Source: JADJNW01 sp964549655 (GTDB taxonomy: Bacteria > Bacteroidota > Bacteroidia > Chitinophagales > Saprospiraceae). From it: 40,864 nt of DNA. Each line of letters starts with the position of its first letter. The stretch's first letter is position 1. Below the pieces are notes generated by a model. The model was given only the letters and a program-made list of their open reading frames with translations. It made no database searches and was not told the origin of the DNA. The position numbers and the translations under genes are program-made. The stretch lies in contig CAZJXN010000028.1 in NCBI GenBank assembly GCA_964549655.1, positions 1-40,864 of the forward strand, written 5' to 3'. Shown here piece after piece: positions 22,428 to 31,195 of the stretch.

Positions 22428-23741
22428 TTACTTTTGCACGCCCGGCTGCCGATTCAAAAATTCTTTATACAATTGAATATGACGACTGTCCATCGGTACC
22501 TGCCAGCCATCAATAAACACTTGCATAATCTGCGTTTTCGTCTCCATTGGGTCGCCGGTAGTCACAATAATGTTTGCCGTTTTGCCTATTTCGAGCGAGC
22601 CGAGTTTATCCGCCACGCCAAGAATTTCCGCCGGTACAATCGTAATCGCTTTCAACGCGTCTTCTTTGCTCATGCCATACGCCGCAGCGAAACCTGCATG
22701 GTACGGCAAATTGCGCACGTTTTCAGAATCATTAGTACGGATGGCAACTTTTACGCCTGCTTTTTTCAACAAACCCGGATTGGCGTATGCTTTGTCATAA
22801 CGGTCAGAATTGCGGGTTGGAATGGCGATAACTGGACCGGCAATCACTGGAATATTTGCTTTCGCCAATTTATCTGCCACGCGCCAGCCTTCTGCCACAC
22901 CTGTGAAGATTACTTTTTTGATTTTGCGGTCTTGCACCCATTTGATAGCTGATTCAATATCGTTGTAGCGATTTACTTCTACCAGAAGCGTCGCGTCCCC
23001 TTTTGCAACAGGCGCTAATGCTGCCATTTCCGGGTTGTAATCTGGTTTTGGATTGGCACTATTGGTACGACCGGCAGAGTCAATTTTATTGTAAAGCGTT
23101 GCTTGTGTCCAAACGTCGTTGAGTTGTTTGAGCAATTTATCCTCTTCTTTTTTCAAATCTTCTTCTGAACGGGTGTCTCCAAATGGACGACGCCGCACGG
23201 CTGGAAAATTTAAAACAACGCCTTTAAAACCTGCGTACATTTGGTCTGGCGTGTAGCCCACTAAATTAATCAATGCTGCCGTGCCAGGAAATAAGCCGCT
23301 TTGTGGAATTGCCAGCGAAGTGGTAACGCCGTTCACGCGCGTGACAGGAATCGCCGTTGCATTTGGATTGACTGCCGTGAGTGCTTGCATTTGGGGCGTG
23401 AGTTCACCGATTTCATCAAAATCCACCGTGAGCGAAACGGAGCTTACTTCTACCATACCCAGCGTATTTCCAGCGTCTATCATACCCGGATACAAAAATA
23501 AGCCATTGCAATCAATCGTTTTTGCACCAGCAGGTACGGCTACATTCGCGCCAAGCGCCGTGATCTTACCATCTTGTACGATGAGCGTGCCTTTTACACT
23601 GCCTTTGGTCACCGTTTCGATGGTGGCATTGGTAAATGCAAACGTACCTTTTTCTGCCTTGCCAGGAATTTGCGCACTCAGGGGCAACATTATAATTCCC
23701 AAAAAGAATATTATAAAATAGAGTTTTATTTTATATTTCAT
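22428..23741 (-). CDS. Exported amidohydrolase-like protein lacking the metal-binding histidines
   Basis: Signal peptide or anchor (residues 5-23, IKLYFIIFFLGIIMLPLSAQ). Metallo-dependent hydrolase fold with the composite beta domain (LIVQDGKITALGANVAVPAG, then DCNGLFLYPGMIDAG). Where active relatives have HxH after PGMIDA, this one has GNT (PGMIDAGNTLG). The other histidines are also replaced (EVNRYND; FTGVAEGW). The Asp of the metal site seems kept in RTNDSEN. C-terminal ALKAITIVPAEILGV and GSLEIGKTANIIV are normal. Third of three tandem family members and nearest to the terminator. Probably a non-catalytic partner of the middle protein. Confidence 0.85.
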   Translation of the reverse strand: MKYKIKLYFIIFFLGIIMLPLSAQIPGKAEKGTFAFTNATIETVTKGSVKGTLIVQDGKITALGANVAVPAGAKTIDCNGLFLYPGMIDAGNTLGMVEVSSVSLTVDFDEIGELTPQMQALTAVNPNATAIPVTRVNGVTTSLAIPQSGLFPGTAALINLVGYTPDQMYAGFKGVVLNFPAVRRRPFGDTRSEEDLKKEEDKLLKQLNDVWTQATLYNKIDSAGRTNSANPKPDYNPEMAALAPVAKGDATLLVEVNRYNDIESAIKWVQDRKIKKVIFTGVAEGWRVADKLAKANIPVIAGPVIAIPTRNSDRYDKAYANPGLLKKAGVKVAIRTNDSENVRNLPYHAGFAAAYGMSKEDALKAITIVPAEILGVADKLGSLEIGKTANIIVTTGDPMETKTQIMQVFIDGWQVPMDSRHIQLYKEFLNRQPGVQK

Positions 23742-23784
23742 GATATATTTTTAAACAATTAAATGGATGGATTCTCTTCTCGCA

Positions 23785-23831
23785 TTTTTTTAACCGCAGA
23801 GAACGCAGAGATTTTTCGCAGAGCGCGCAAA
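23785..23831. repeat. AACCGCAGAGAACGCAGAG repeat, copy 1
   Basis: TTTTTTAACCGCAGAGAACG, CAGAGATTTTTCGCAGAGCG and CGCAAAG run on continuously. It starts 44 bp upstream of the start codon of the third amidohydrolase-like gene. A fragment, TTTTTAACCATAGAGGA, follows at about 23846-23862. Confidence 0.65.
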
Positions 23832-23932
23832 GCCCTTGTTACATCTTTTTAACCATAGAGGATTACTGTGTTCTAATTGTCTTTGCTGTTGCTTTTTCAT
23901 TCTTTCATTATTCATTCTTTCATTTCTTTATG

Positions 23933-25306
23933 TCACTCCTTTTCAGAATAAGAGCCGAACAGCAACTCCCACATCCCTTGCATACAACGGTCTTCCATAT
24001 TGTGTTTGTCTTCCATATAGAAAGCTGGGAAAGCTTCTTCAGGATTCACATCCACGCGCATATCGTCCATGTCTTTTGCAATATCGAAATAGATGACGCC
24101 GTCTACAATCGTTTTTTGTGGAACGCTGTAGATGGAAAGCGGATGGTTTTTGAAAATGGCAATATCTGCCTCTTTACCTACTTCGATGGAACCGAGTTTG
24201 CTATCTACACCCAATTGTTTCGCTGGATTGATGGTGATGAGGGAGAGCGCTTCGTCATCTGTTAAGCCGCCGTAGTGTTGCGTTTTCGCTGCTTGGTGAT
24301 ATAAATGTCGGATGTAATCGCCGGAGTCGGAATTGATAGAAGTGACAACGCCATTTTTCACCAGAATCGCTGCATTGTAGGCAGTAGAATAGTACACTTC
24401 AAATTTATACGCCCACCAATCTGCAAAAACGGATGCACCTGCGCCAAACGCTGCTAATTCTGGAGCCACTTTAAAACCTTCATTGACGTGCTGAAAAACA
24501 ACTTTTTTGATGCCAAAATCTTTCAACACATTCAACAACATATAAATTTCATCTGCCCGATAAGAGTGGCAATGTATGATAATATTGCCTTTTAAAATAT
24601 CTGCCATCGTTTCGGCTCGGCGGTCGTATTGCGGTGCAACGGCATTTGGATTCGCAGTTTTTTCTTTATTGTAGCGGTCCCAAACTTCCATATAGCGCTT
24701 GCCGTCGTTGAATGCTTTGCGAATCACAAACTCTACGCCCATACGGGTGCGCGGCTGTACGCCTCTGCCTTCTCCGTGCGAGCGCATCGGGTTTTCACCC
24801 AAAGCAAACTTGATGGTGCGTGGTGCATCTGCCATTCTATAATCCTCCGGATTCATCGTACCCCAGCGGTGTTTGATGGTTTCGCACTGTCCGCCAATGG
24901 CATTGGCAGAGCCATGCATGGCGTGAGAACTGGTGCAGCCACCCGCCAACGCCCGATAAACGGAAATATCTAATGGATCAATCGCATCGCCGGTGAATAC
25001 TTCTGGTGTCACAGGATTGGTTCCTTCATTCACCGCATCAATGGCGATGTGCGAGTGCGCGTCAATGATACCGGGCATTACAAACAAACCCGTTGCATCC
25101 ACCACTTGTACGCCCGCAGGAGCCGAAAGATTTTTGCCCACTTGCTTGATTTTTCCTTTTTCAATCAAGACATCGGTATTTTCTAATGTACCTTTTGTAA
25201 TGGTGAGCACCGTCCCATTTTTGATGAGCATATCGCCCGTCTTCACTTGCGCGAAAGTAGCGAGGGCGGTGAAGAGTGTTATAGTGAGAAAAAATATTTT
25301 TTTCAT
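23933..25306 (-). CDS. Exported metal-dependent amidohydrolase (imidazolonepropionase-like)
   Basis: Signal peptide 1-19 (MKKIFFLTITLFTALATFAQ). Full set of metal ligands for the family: PGIIDAHSHIAID (HxH near residue 85), IIHCHSYRADEI, FQHVNEGFKV and the Asp in INSDSGDYIRH. LIKNGTVLTITKG and the C-terminal IGSIEVGKEADIAIF-like segment make up the composite beta domain. Likely periplasmic cyclic amidase or peptidase; the substrate is unknown. It sits between two relatives that have lost the histidines, all leftward with spacings of about 120-190 bp, so a hetero-complex is plausible. Confidence 0.87.
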   Translation of the reverse strand: MKKIFFLTITLFTALATFAQVKTGDMLIKNGTVLTITKGTLENTDVLIEKGKIKQVGKNLSAPAGVQVVDATGLFVMPGIIDAHSHIAIDAVNEGTNPVTPEVFTGDAIDPLDISVYRALAGGCTSSHAMHGSANAIGGQCETIKHRWGTMNPEDYRMADAPRTIKFALGENPMRSHGEGRGVQPRTRMGVEFVIRKAFNDGKRYMEVWDRYNKEKTANPNAVAPQYDRRAETMADILKGNIIIHCHSYRADEIYMLLNVLKDFGIKKVVFQHVNEGFKVAPELAAFGAGASVFADWWAYKFEVYYSTAYNAAILVKNGVVTSINSDSGDYIRHLYHQAAKTQHYGGLTDDEALSLITINPAKQLGVDSKLGSIEVGKEADIAIFKNHPLSIYSVPQKTIVDGVIYFDIAKDMDDMRVDVNPEEAFPAFYMEDKHNMEDRCMQGMWELLFGSYSEKE

Positions 25307-25345
25307 TGTTGAATGTTTTTAAATTTTAAAATTTCCCTACTGGCA

Positions 25346-25394
25346 TTTTTTTTAACCGCAGAGGGCGCAAAGGTTTTCGCAGAGAACGCAGAGC
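25346..25394. repeat. AACCGCAGAGGGCGCAAAGG repeat, copy 2
   Basis: TTTTTTTTAACCGCAGAGGG, CGCAAAGGTTTTCGCAGAGA and ACGCAGAG run on continuously. It starts 40 bp upstream of the start of the middle amidohydrolase gene, the same relative place as copy 1. Confidence 0.65.
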
Positions 25395-25425
25395 GAGCAT
25401 AACTTCAAACTTCCAAACCTCCAAA

Positions 25426-27141
25426 TTATCTTTCCGGCGTACGTTCGCCTTCCACTTTAAACGTACCAAATTGCCCAACATTCGCAGTGCCTTCAAACGA
25501 ATCTCCGGCTACTTGCAAGTCAAATTCTACCTTGATGGAGCGACCACCCATATTGTAACTCACTGAAAAAACCAATTGATTGCCACTCAATAAAGCACTC
25601 GAAACAGCGTCGGTCTGTCCAGTTTGTGGATTGGAAATCGTGCCGGAAATCGTACCCGCCTCGTCTTTTAATTCTAAAGTGCCGGAGGAAGCCGAACCCG
25701 GCGTGTCCATCGTGTAGCTCCATTTGCCCGTTATTTTTGCGGCTACCGCATTGGAATCTTTTGTTGCCGGCTTAGCAGGCGGCGCGTCGTATTGATACAT
25801 CGTGCCATCCACGAAAACATAGCGCACGTTCGATTTTTCTGCAAAATAGGGTTTGTCCGTGACGACTAAATTTGCCAACTTTCCTTTTTCTACGGTACCG
25901 GCAATGTTAGCAATTCCGAGCATTTTTGCAGGTGTGGTGGTCAAAGCTGCGAGAGCAGTATTTTCACTCAAACCGTTTTGCACCATTTTACGCAAGTTCT
26001 CTTTGATGTCCGCTGTTTTTACACTCAAAGCGGAGAAACCAAATTCAATGCCTTTTTTCTCAAATGCACCGGCTTGCATGATGTGTAATTTCATTTCTTC
26101 GGCGCGGCGTTTTTCGAGCGTTTCCATTTCCTTTTCGGTAATGGACATTTCCTTTGCATCTTTCTTTTTACCGTCTTTTTTCTTTTCTTTTGGCAAATCC
26201 AAGCTCAATAAAACCGGCACATTTGCGGCTTTAATTTTATCCGCCAAATACCAGCCTTGCTTCACGTCCGTGAGTACGAGTGGAAATTTCAAATCATTTT
26301 GCAAGGTAAAAACCCGATAAATGGACTTCATATCCGGCGCAGCGAAGAAAACCGGCTCTTTTTTGTCAATCACAGGGTAGAATGCTTGTAAAGTACGGTC
26401 ATAATTCGGTCGAGCCATGCCTGCCGGATTGGATTTGTATGATGCTTCATGTGTTTTCGCCTGTTCTGCGCGCTTGTATAATTCCCGAAATTTAGACATT
26501 ACTGCAATGACCGTAGAAGGGTAAGCACGCTGCGCCCCATTGAGTTGGCTAAAGAAAGACGTTTGTTCTCTTATCACCATTTTATCAGGTGAGTCGCCGC
26601 TCAAAAGCACGATTGCACCGTTTCCCGGAAGCATATTGCCGCGCGGTACCACGTGTGAGATAGTGAAACCGAGCTTGCGCATTTCTTCAATCGCTTTGTC
26701 TTTCGCGTTTAATACATTTTTTACTTGCACTTCTGGCTGGATTCCGGCTACATCATTGGGCGGGTTTCCGGTGTCATAAGTTGGGCGTTGTTGCTGACCG
26801 CGCCCCTGACCTTGTCCCTGCGTGGCGGGCGTTTCAGGTCGAGGAATGCCGGTATTCGACAAGCCATCAATAAATCCAGCGTAGATGTACATCGAATCGG
26901 CGTCGATGACTTGTGCGTTGGCAGGAATCGTCACCGTTTTGCCTACTTCTTGTATCAAGCCGTCTTTCACGAGTATCATACCCGACTGAATCACCTGACC
27001 GGGTTTTTGTACAATGTTGGCATTTTTCAACACAAACGTTCGAGTGACGGGTGCTGCCAGTTGCTCGTTATCCTGCGCCTGCACGATCGTAAAAGTACCG
27101 AGGAGTGCCGCCAGAACGAGGAGGAATAAAGTTTTTTTCAT
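25426..27141 (-). CDS. Exported amidohydrolase-like pseudo-enzyme with a C-terminal beta domain
   Basis: Signal peptide 1-22 (MKKTLFLLVLAALLGTFTIVQA). The amidohydrolase scaffold is present (MILVKDGLIQEVGKTVTIPA; ALAALTTTPAKMLGIANI; GTVEKGKLANLVVTDKP), but the HxH site reads AGFIDGLSNTG and none of the other metal ligands can be found. A low-complexity segment QGQGRGQQQRP near residue 110 and a KKKDGKKKDAK stretch near 330 are insertions. Residues about 475-571 form an added beta domain with repeated T-x-SGT-x pattern, lipocalin-like. First gene of the three-gene row. A TAGATTTG box lies 26 bp upstream of ATG 27141. Confidence 0.83.
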   Translation of the reverse strand: MKKTLFLLVLAALLGTFTIVQAQDNEQLAAPVTRTFVLKNANIVQKPGQVIQSGMILVKDGLIQEVGKTVTIPANAQVIDADSMYIYAGFIDGLSNTGIPRPETPATQGQGQGRGQQQRPTYDTGNPPNDVAGIQPEVQVKNVLNAKDKAIEEMRKLGFTISHVVPRGNMLPGNGAIVLLSGDSPDKMVIREQTSFFSQLNGAQRAYPSTVIAVMSKFRELYKRAEQAKTHEASYKSNPAGMARPNYDRTLQAFYPVIDKKEPVFFAAPDMKSIYRVFTLQNDLKFPLVLTDVKQGWYLADKIKAANVPVLLSLDLPKEKKKDGKKKDAKEMSITEKEMETLEKRRAEEMKLHIMQAGAFEKKGIEFGFSALSVKTADIKENLRKMVQNGLSENTALAALTTTPAKMLGIANIAGTVEKGKLANLVVTDKPYFAEKSNVRYVFVDGTMYQYDAPPAKPATKDSNAVAAKITGKWSYTMDTPGSASSGTLELKDEAGTISGTISNPQTGQTDAVSSALLSGNQLVFSVSYNMGGRSIKVEFDLQVAGDSFEGTANVGQFGTFKVEGERTPER

Positions 27142-27166
27142 TATGAAAGGATTAAGTTACAGAAAG

Positions 27167-27174
27167 CAAATCTA
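27167..27174 (-). promoter_or_regulatory. Possible -7 element for the amidohydrolase row
   Basis: Minus-strand TAGATTTG matches TAnnTTTG and lies 25 bases before ATG 27141. The nearest upstream TTG is only 13 bases away, shorter than usual, so the call is tentative. The rest of the 297-bp divergent gap (27142-27438) shows nothing I can name. Confidence 0.35.
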
Positions 27175-27438
27175 AAGCTGTGAAAAACAAAGATTGGAAT
27201 TTTGAATGGGAACTCAAAATCGTATTTTAGACAAGAGAATAGCTCTATTTTTTCACGCACCTACTTACTCAATTTACTTTGTTTTTTCTTGCGGCTATTC
27301 TTTAATAGTTTTTTTTGTAGAAAGTAAGATCGAATATTATTTACATTAAAAATTTCACTAATTTAGCGTGTGCAAAAGACGAAGCCAAGTTGAAAACAAA
27401 TTTCCACAGTAAATTATTCAAAAATAAGCCATTATAAC

Positions 27439-28743
27439 ATGAATTACCAAGTAGCAACGGAACGCCAGCAGGCTATCGTCAACGTGTTCCTCGACCATTA
27501 CAGCCACCTTATCGCGCTTGATGCGGATGCGTGGCGCGGCAAATTTCGCAAAATGGCAAGCTCACCTTTTGCTTTTTATCGCGGCAGTGCGGCACTGTTT
27601 TATCGTGATATTCATAAGGAAGAAGACCCTTTCATCAACGAGAAAACAGGAAAAGTTTGGATTCAGGGCGACCTCCACGCGCAAAATTTTGGGACGTATA
27701 TGAACGCTGATGGCATTCTGGTGTTCGATGTCAACGATTTTGATGAAGCTTATCCAGCTCCTTTTACTTGGGATATAAAGCGCCTCGCGGCAAGTATGGC
27801 GCTCATCGGCTACGAGAAAGCCCTGAGCGACGCAGAAATTCGTGAAATTATTGAAACGATGACACTGAGTTATGTTCGACAAGTTTCGGAGTTTATTCAT
27901 CGCCCAGAATCGCGCGAATTTTCCCTGAATCTTCGCACTACTAAAGGAAAATTACTCCATATTTTACAAAAAGCCCGCCTACTTACCCGTGTCAATTTAT
28001 TGGAATTTGATACGGAAATCGCGGACGGCGACCGCCGCTTGCGCCATGATAAAAATTCGATTCCGGTGGATGAGGCGACCCTCAAAAAAGCCCAAGCGGC
28101 ATTCCAGCAGTACCTGACTACCATTCCCACGCGCAAAAAGCAGAATCAGAAAAATTACCACATCAAAGACGTAGTAACCAAGCGGGGTATGGGCATCGGC
28201 AGCGCTGGTTTACCCCAGTTTACTTTCTTGCTCGAAGGTGATACCGAAGCACTGGAAAATGATATTCTGGTAATAATGAAGCAGTCACAGGAGGCTGCGC
28301 CTACGCGCTACGTACCATACCCCGTAGAAAATTACTTTTTACACAACGGACACCGTACGGTGCTGTCGCAACGGGCTTTGCAGGCGCACACTGACCCTTG
28401 GTTGGGCTGGTCAAGCTACGAAGGCGAGGGCAGATTTTGCACGGAATTATCCCCGTATTTCGCCGACATGGATTGGTCGGATATCAACCGTTTTGATGAA
28501 ATTATCGAGGTGGTGACCTATTTTGGACAGGCGGTTGCGAAAATCCATTGTGTTTCGGATGAAGACAGTGACCAGGAAGTGATTCCATTTTCGGTGGAAG
28601 AAGCGATTCATGACGTACTAAACAGTCGGGAGACGGAGTTTGTCAATTACATCGCCGATTTTGGCGAGCGTTACGGACAGCAGGTGCGCGAAGACCACCA
28701 ATTATTTGTGGATGCATTCCGCAATAAGCAGTTCCCGATTTAA
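27439..28743 (+). CDS. DUF2252 family protein
   Basis: Full-length DUF2252 protein (434 aa). Motifs seen: FRKMASSPFAFYRGSAALFY (36-55), GDLHAQNFGTY (77-87), FDVNDFDEAYPAPFTWDIKRLA (96-117), then WLGWSSYEGEGRFCTELSPYFADMDW and VTYFGQAVAKIHCVSDED. The GDLHxxNFG and FDxNDFDE pair resembles the catalytic and metal loops of aminoglycoside-phosphotransferase-like kinases, so a small-molecule kinase is a reasonable guess, but the family has no established function. No signal peptide. Stand-alone gene. Confidence 0.85.
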   Translation: MNYQVATERQQAIVNVFLDHYSHLIALDADAWRGKFRKMASSPFAFYRGSAALFYRDIHKEEDPFINEKTGKVWIQGDLHAQNFGTYMNADGILVFDVNDFDEAYPAPFTWDIKRLAASMALIGYEKALSDAEIREIIETMTLSYVRQVSEFIHRPESREFSLNLRTTKGKLLHILQKARLLTRVNLLEFDTEIADGDRRLRHDKNSIPVDEATLKKAQAAFQQYLTTIPTRKKQNQKNYHIKDVVTKRGMGIGSAGLPQFTFLLEGDTEALENDILVIMKQSQEAAPTRYVPYPVENYFLHNGHRTVLSQRALQAHTDPWLGWSSYEGEGRFCTELSPYFADMDWSDINRFDEIIEVVTYFGQAVAKIHCVSDEDSDQEVIPFSVEEAIHDVLNSRETEFVNYIADFGERYGQQVREDHQLFVDAFRNKQFPI

Positions 28744-29056
28744 ATCAAAATTGAGATAATACCAAAATAGGGTTACTCCAAAGGAGTCCCAGTGGGAAAA
28801 TAACGTAATGCAGTATTTTAAAAAATAGGTTGTCAATTGATTGGCGACTGCTAGCTCCTACTCATACAAAGTTTGAAACAGCCCTTTTGCATGGCAAAGC
28901 TGCCGTGTGGAAGGGTTGACCTTTTAAAATATTTTGTAAATCTGCTGGATTGCGTTATCCTGCTCTTCGATGGATGGGTGAGCGACTTTTGTAGAAACAA
29001 TACTTTTTTTTCAAAAAAATGAATATTTTGTCGCTACAAAACGAATATAACGATTC
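28744..29056. other. Intergenic region with hairpins
   Basis: 313 bp with no supported gene. It has a short hairpin ACTCC-AAA-GGAGT at 28775-28787 and a larger imperfect one at 28881-28916, with arms CCCTT / AAGGG and inner GGCA / TGCC. Near the next gene, TTTTGTAG (28987-28994) and CTACAAAA (29034-29041) form an inverted pair, with AGCGAC and GTCGCT beside them, which might be an operator for the downstream gene. Confidence 0.5.
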
Positions 29057-31075
29057 ATGTCGAAGCCAAAGCCGAAAAAGCAACCCGCTAAAGCAGTACC
29101 GCTACCAGCAAAACCCGCGCCGATAGCCGCTTTAGCGACCAATATGCCTACTTGGCTGACCAATGCGCGGTTGCAAGCATGGCTGATTTTTACTTTGGGA
29201 TTTTTGCTGTACGCCAACACATTTTCGCATGATTATACGCAGGACGATGCAATTGTCATCACCGATAATATGTTTACTACCAAAGGCGCTGCAGGCATTC
29301 CAGGTATTTTAAAATATGATACTTTTTATGGGTTTTTCAAAGAAGCTGGTAAAGCAAATTTGGTAGCGGGTGGACGCTATCGTCCGTTGACATTGGTGAT
29401 GTTTGCTATTGAATATCAGTTATTTGGAAAGAATCCGTTTATCGGGCATTTGATAAATGCGTTGTTGTATGGGTTGACGGGTTTTGTGTTGTACTGGCTG
29501 TTGCTGCAATTATTGAAACGGAAAGAAAATTCGGTTGAAGCGTACTTTATCGCATTGGCGGCGAGCTTGTTATTTATCACGCATCCCATTCATACCGAGG
29601 CAGTTGCGAATATTAAAGGGAGAGATGAGATTGTGGCGTTGTTGGGAAGTTTAGCGGCGTTATATTTTTCTATAAAAGCGTTTTCAAATCAGAAAGTTGG
29701 GTTGAATATTATAGCCGGAGCCTTGTTTTTCCTCGCTTTATTGTCTAAAGAAAATGCGATTACGTTTGTAGCAATCGCGCCGCTCACGTATTATTTTTTT
29801 ACAAAAGCAAAAGTTAGCCAAATCGCTATTCAGACACTTCCATTTATAATTGCAACCGTTTTGTTTCTTATAATTCGTACTTCTGTCATCGGTTTTAATT
29901 CGGGAGAACCGCCGATGGAGTTGATGAATAATCCGTTTATAAAATTGCAAGACAATGGATATGTTCCATTTACACCTGCTGAAAGATTTGCAACTGTTTT
30001 TTTTACACTTGGAAAATATTTGCAATTACTCGTCTTTCCATATCCGCTCACGCACGACTATTATCCGCGTCACATTGGCATTTTGAATTTCGGTGACTGT
30101 CGTGCGCTGGGAAGTTTGGCTTTATACATTGGATTAATTATTTATGCGATTGTTGGCTTTCGCAAAAAAGACCCGATTAGTTATAGTATTTTGTTTTATA
30201 TATTAACGCTTTCAATTGTCTCCAACATCGTTTTTCCGGTAGGAACGAATATGGCGGAGCGCTTGCTATTCATGCCGTCGGTTGGATTTTGCTTGGCAAT
30301 CGCGGTTTTGCTGCAACGATTCTTTTTTAGTAAAAAATTAACGACGTTTAAACAATTGTATCCGGCTTTTGGCGTATTATTATTACTTTCAACGTTCTTT
30401 AGTGTCACAACAATTATTCGAAATCGAGCTTGGGAAAGCAATTACACCCTTTTTACAACCGACATCAAAACATCGCTCAATAGCGCCAAGTTACGCAATG
30501 CGGTCGGCGGCGAATTGATTGCTCAATCGGTCAACGAAAAGAACGAGCAACGCCGTCAAAGTATGCTGAACGAGGCTGCCGGGCATCTGAGAGCGGCTAC
30601 TAAAATCCATCCAAACTACAAAAACGCTTACTTGCTTTTGGGCAATTGTTACAATTATTTGCAGCAATATGATTCGTCTATTGTCGCTTATCAAAAAGCA
30701 TTACAATTAGACCAAAATTATGAAGAAGCGTTTAACAACTTGGCAATTACATATCAGCAAGCGGGACAATTCTACGGCGAAAAGCAGGGCGATTTAGTAA
30801 AAGCCATTCAATATTTAGAACAAGCCAATAACTTTAAGCCCGGTGATTATGAGACCTTGAGATTGTTAGGAGTGGCTTATGGAATCGGTGAAAATGCGCC
30901 AAAAGCAGTTGAATATTTTGAAAAAGGAACACAATTACAACCAATGAATGCAGGCGCGTGGTATGATTTAGGAACCGCTTATCACAACGCCGGCAATCCG
31001 ATAAAAGGAAATGAGTATATTCAAAAAGCGGTGCTGATAGACCCGGAAATTGTACAGAAACGAAATAGACAATAG
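29057..31075 (+). CDS. Multi-pass membrane protein with C-terminal TPRs (TMTC/O-mannosyltransferase-like)
   Basis: Lys/Pro/Ala-rich N-terminus (1-25), a first membrane helix at about 36-54, then NTFSHDYTQDDAIVITDN, where the DD after the first helix is the catalytic-type motif of GT-C glycosyltransferases (PMT/TMTC). GGRYRPLTLVMFAIEY and FITHPIHTEAVANIKGRDE are typical of bacterial TMTC-like proteins. About ten helices follow, with FPVGTNMAERLLFMPSVGF. From about 525, TPR units (YLLLGNCYNYLQQYDSSIVAYQKALQLD; AWYDLGTAYHNAGNPIKGNEYIQKAVLID). Probably transfers sugar from a lipid carrier to exported proteins; substrate unknown. Length 672 aa. Confidence 0.82.
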   Translation: MSKPKPKKQPAKAVPLPAKPAPIAALATNMPTWLTNARLQAWLIFTLGFLLYANTFSHDYTQDDAIVITDNMFTTKGAAGIPGILKYDTFYGFFKEAGKANLVAGGRYRPLTLVMFAIEYQLFGKNPFIGHLINALLYGLTGFVLYWLLLQLLKRKENSVEAYFIALAASLLFITHPIHTEAVANIKGRDEIVALLGSLAALYFSIKAFSNQKVGLNIIAGALFFLALLSKENAITFVAIAPLTYYFFTKAKVSQIAIQTLPFIIATVLFLIIRTSVIGFNSGEPPMELMNNPFIKLQDNGYVPFTPAERFATVFFTLGKYLQLLVFPYPLTHDYYPRHIGILNFGDCRALGSLALYIGLIIYAIVGFRKKDPISYSILFYILTLSIVSNIVFPVGTNMAERLLFMPSVGFCLAIAVLLQRFFFSKKLTTFKQLYPAFGVLLLLSTFFSVTTIIRNRAWESNYTLFTTDIKTSLNSAKLRNAVGGELIAQSVNEKNEQRRQSMLNEAAGHLRAATKIHPNYKNAYLLLGNCYNYLQQYDSSIVAYQKALQLDQNYEEAFNNLAITYQQAGQFYGEKQGDLVKAIQYLEQANNFKPGDYETLRLLGVAYGIGENAPKAVEYFEKGTQLQPMNAGAWYDLGTAYHNAGNPIKGNEYIQKAVLIDPEIVQKRNRQ

Positions 31076-31182
31076 ATGATAGACTTTAGACAATAGATTA
31101 CAGAGGGTAACATTATACTTTTTTTAACAAAAAAATAAAGTTACTTTATTATAATCTAACGTCTAATATCTAAAGTCTCAAA
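31066..31182. repeat. TAGACTTTAGAC word repeat flanking the TMTC-like gene end
   Basis: GACAATAGAT-GATAGACTTT-AGACAATAGAT gives a direct repeat just after the stop, and ATAATCTAACGTCTAATATC-TAAAGTCT at about 31151-31179 is an imperfect inverse of it. The two could pair across 31066-31182. No gene inside. Confidence 0.45.
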
Positions 31183-31195
31183 AAAGAAATGAATC

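Noticed and set aside
22245..22952. 235-codon rightward frame opposite the third amidohydrolase
   Set aside because: Antisense shadow of conserved coding sequence, with a His/Arg/Phe-rich composition typical of such shadows.
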